From Gp13-AA77 sp036521995 (GTDB taxonomy: Bacteria > Acidobacteriota > Terriglobia > UBA7540), in the NCBI GenBank assembly GCA_036521995.1, contig DATDGR010000292.1:1-6872 (forward strand): 6,872 nt of DNA. Reading direction: 5' to 3'. Positions within the stretch are counted from its first letter, which is position 1. Every line of letters begins with the position of its first letter. The notes under the pieces are model-generated. The model had not been told where the DNA came from. It searched no databases and worked only from the letters and a program-made list of their open reading frames with translations. Both the position numbers and the translations under genes were made by a program. This document shows positions 6,669 to 6,872 of the stretch, one piece after another.

Positions 6669-6683
6669 CCCCCCCTCCCCCCC
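6669..6683 (-). repeat. G7-A-G7 tract (G-quadruplex candidate)
   Basis: The plus strand has seven C, one T and seven C (6669-6683); the minus strand is therefore G7-A-G7, enough guanines for an intramolecular four-stranded G structure with very short loops. It is immediately preceded by GGGGG at 6664-6668, which makes a GGGGG/CCCCC palindrome that can compete as a hairpin. It sits at the border of the AACGAACC repeat region. Confidence 0.5.
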
Positions 6684-6693
6684 GGTCGAAAAA

Positions 6694-6872
6694 TTGCAAA
6701 AACGAACCCGAGAAGTTGTTTAGAATCAACAAAACGATGCAAAAACGAACCTAGAACGAACCTAAACGAACCCGAGCTTTTGCAGTGGTCTGCGAAGTAA
6801 GTCATTTAGAATCGGTGGAAGCCTTGGGATGCGCGAAAAACGAACCCGAAACGAACCCAAAACGAACCCGAG
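6694..6872 (+). repeat. Composite intergenic repeat built from AACGAACC units
   Basis: AACGAACC occurs seven times in 168 bases: singly at 6701, as a triplet at 6744, 6755 and 6765, and as a triplet at 6839, 6850 and 6861. Spacing inside the triplets is 10-11 bases, one helical turn. Each group ends in CCCGAG (ending 6712, 6776 and 6872). Each triplet is preceded by TTTAGAATC (6719-6727 and 6805-6813) and then GATGC (6736-6740 and 6828-6832) before the first unit. The first triplet is also bracketed by the inverted pair TGCAAAA (6738-6744) and TTTTGCA (6778-6784). The arrangement therefore repeats at two scales, with a period of roughly 86-95 bases. It reaches the window edge, so its full size is unknown. 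Spacers are not of constant length, so it is not a CRISPR array. Confidence 0.8.

Larger units (their letters stand above)
6346..6693. other. Non-coding stretch around the orphan promoter
   Basis: Apart from the promoter, leader arms and G/C tract listed separately, no gene is supported here. The plus-strand frame from ATG 6527 has 75 codons of low-complexity Pro/Ser/Gly/Lys-rich composition, shows no family motif, and its end is made from the intergenic repeat, so it is unlikely to be a protein. Bases 6360-6425 show nothing recognisable. Confidence 0.45.

Noticed and set aside
6527..6754. 75-codon plus-strand frame after the orphan promoter
   Set aside because: Low-complexity Pro/Ser/Lys composition, a 14-base gap from the nearest GGAGG, and a C-terminus made from the AACGAACC repeat; no family resemblance.
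6694..6872. CRISPR array
   Set aside because: Repeats are only 8-12 bases and separated by 2-3 bases within clusters; there are no uniform spacers and no cas genes.

Overview
The window looks like chromosomal DNA from a GC-rich soil-type bacterium, most likely an Acidobacteriota member (possibly Solibacter/Bryobacter-like). This rests on three things: GC-rich, gene-dense sequence; a remnant of the choice-of-anchor-D / HYDIN-ASPM-like beta-sandwich repeat that is abundant in that phylum; and the style of the intergenic repeats. The assignment is inference, because no rRNA or marker gene is present.

Left edge (1-605): the last 37 codons of a probable IS256-type transposase run into a decapitated flagellar rod gene (FlgF/FlgG family) on the minus strand. 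That gene keeps its Shine-Dalgarno site, start codon and about 39 N-terminal residues, then loses homology near 165, which suggests an IS insertion or IS-mediated deletion. A gene-free stretch with three inverted repeats follows.

Centre left (606-2871), minus strand: a two-gene ABC-2 exporter operon. The ATPase (COG4152/YhaQ-like, 304 aa) overlaps the permease (COG1668/NatB-YhaP-like, 423 aa) by 8 bases. A sigma70-like promoter lies upstream and a hairpin lies downstream. The promoter position fixes the ATPase start at 2784.

Centre (3121-5046), plus strand: thioredoxin reductase (trxB, 307 aa, complete with CATC active site), then after a 90-base spacer a monofunctional proline dehydrogenase (303 aa) in the same reading frame. 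Both are FAD oxidoreductases, one serving thiol redox and one proline catabolism. No thioredoxin or P5C dehydrogenase gene is in the window.

Right (5136-6872): a convergent unrecognised gene of 239 codons with an HExxH motif (HETNH) and a CxCxxHxH cluster, apparently expressed from a leaderless promoter. Next is a single orphan HYDIN-like domain cut off exactly at its N-terminal boundary. The final 500 bases have no convincing gene but carry a near-consensus promoter with nothing recognisable behind it, a G7-A-G7 tract on the minus strand, and a composite repeat made of AACGAACC units at 10-11 base spacing. The repeat reaches the window edge and is the least explained structure here.
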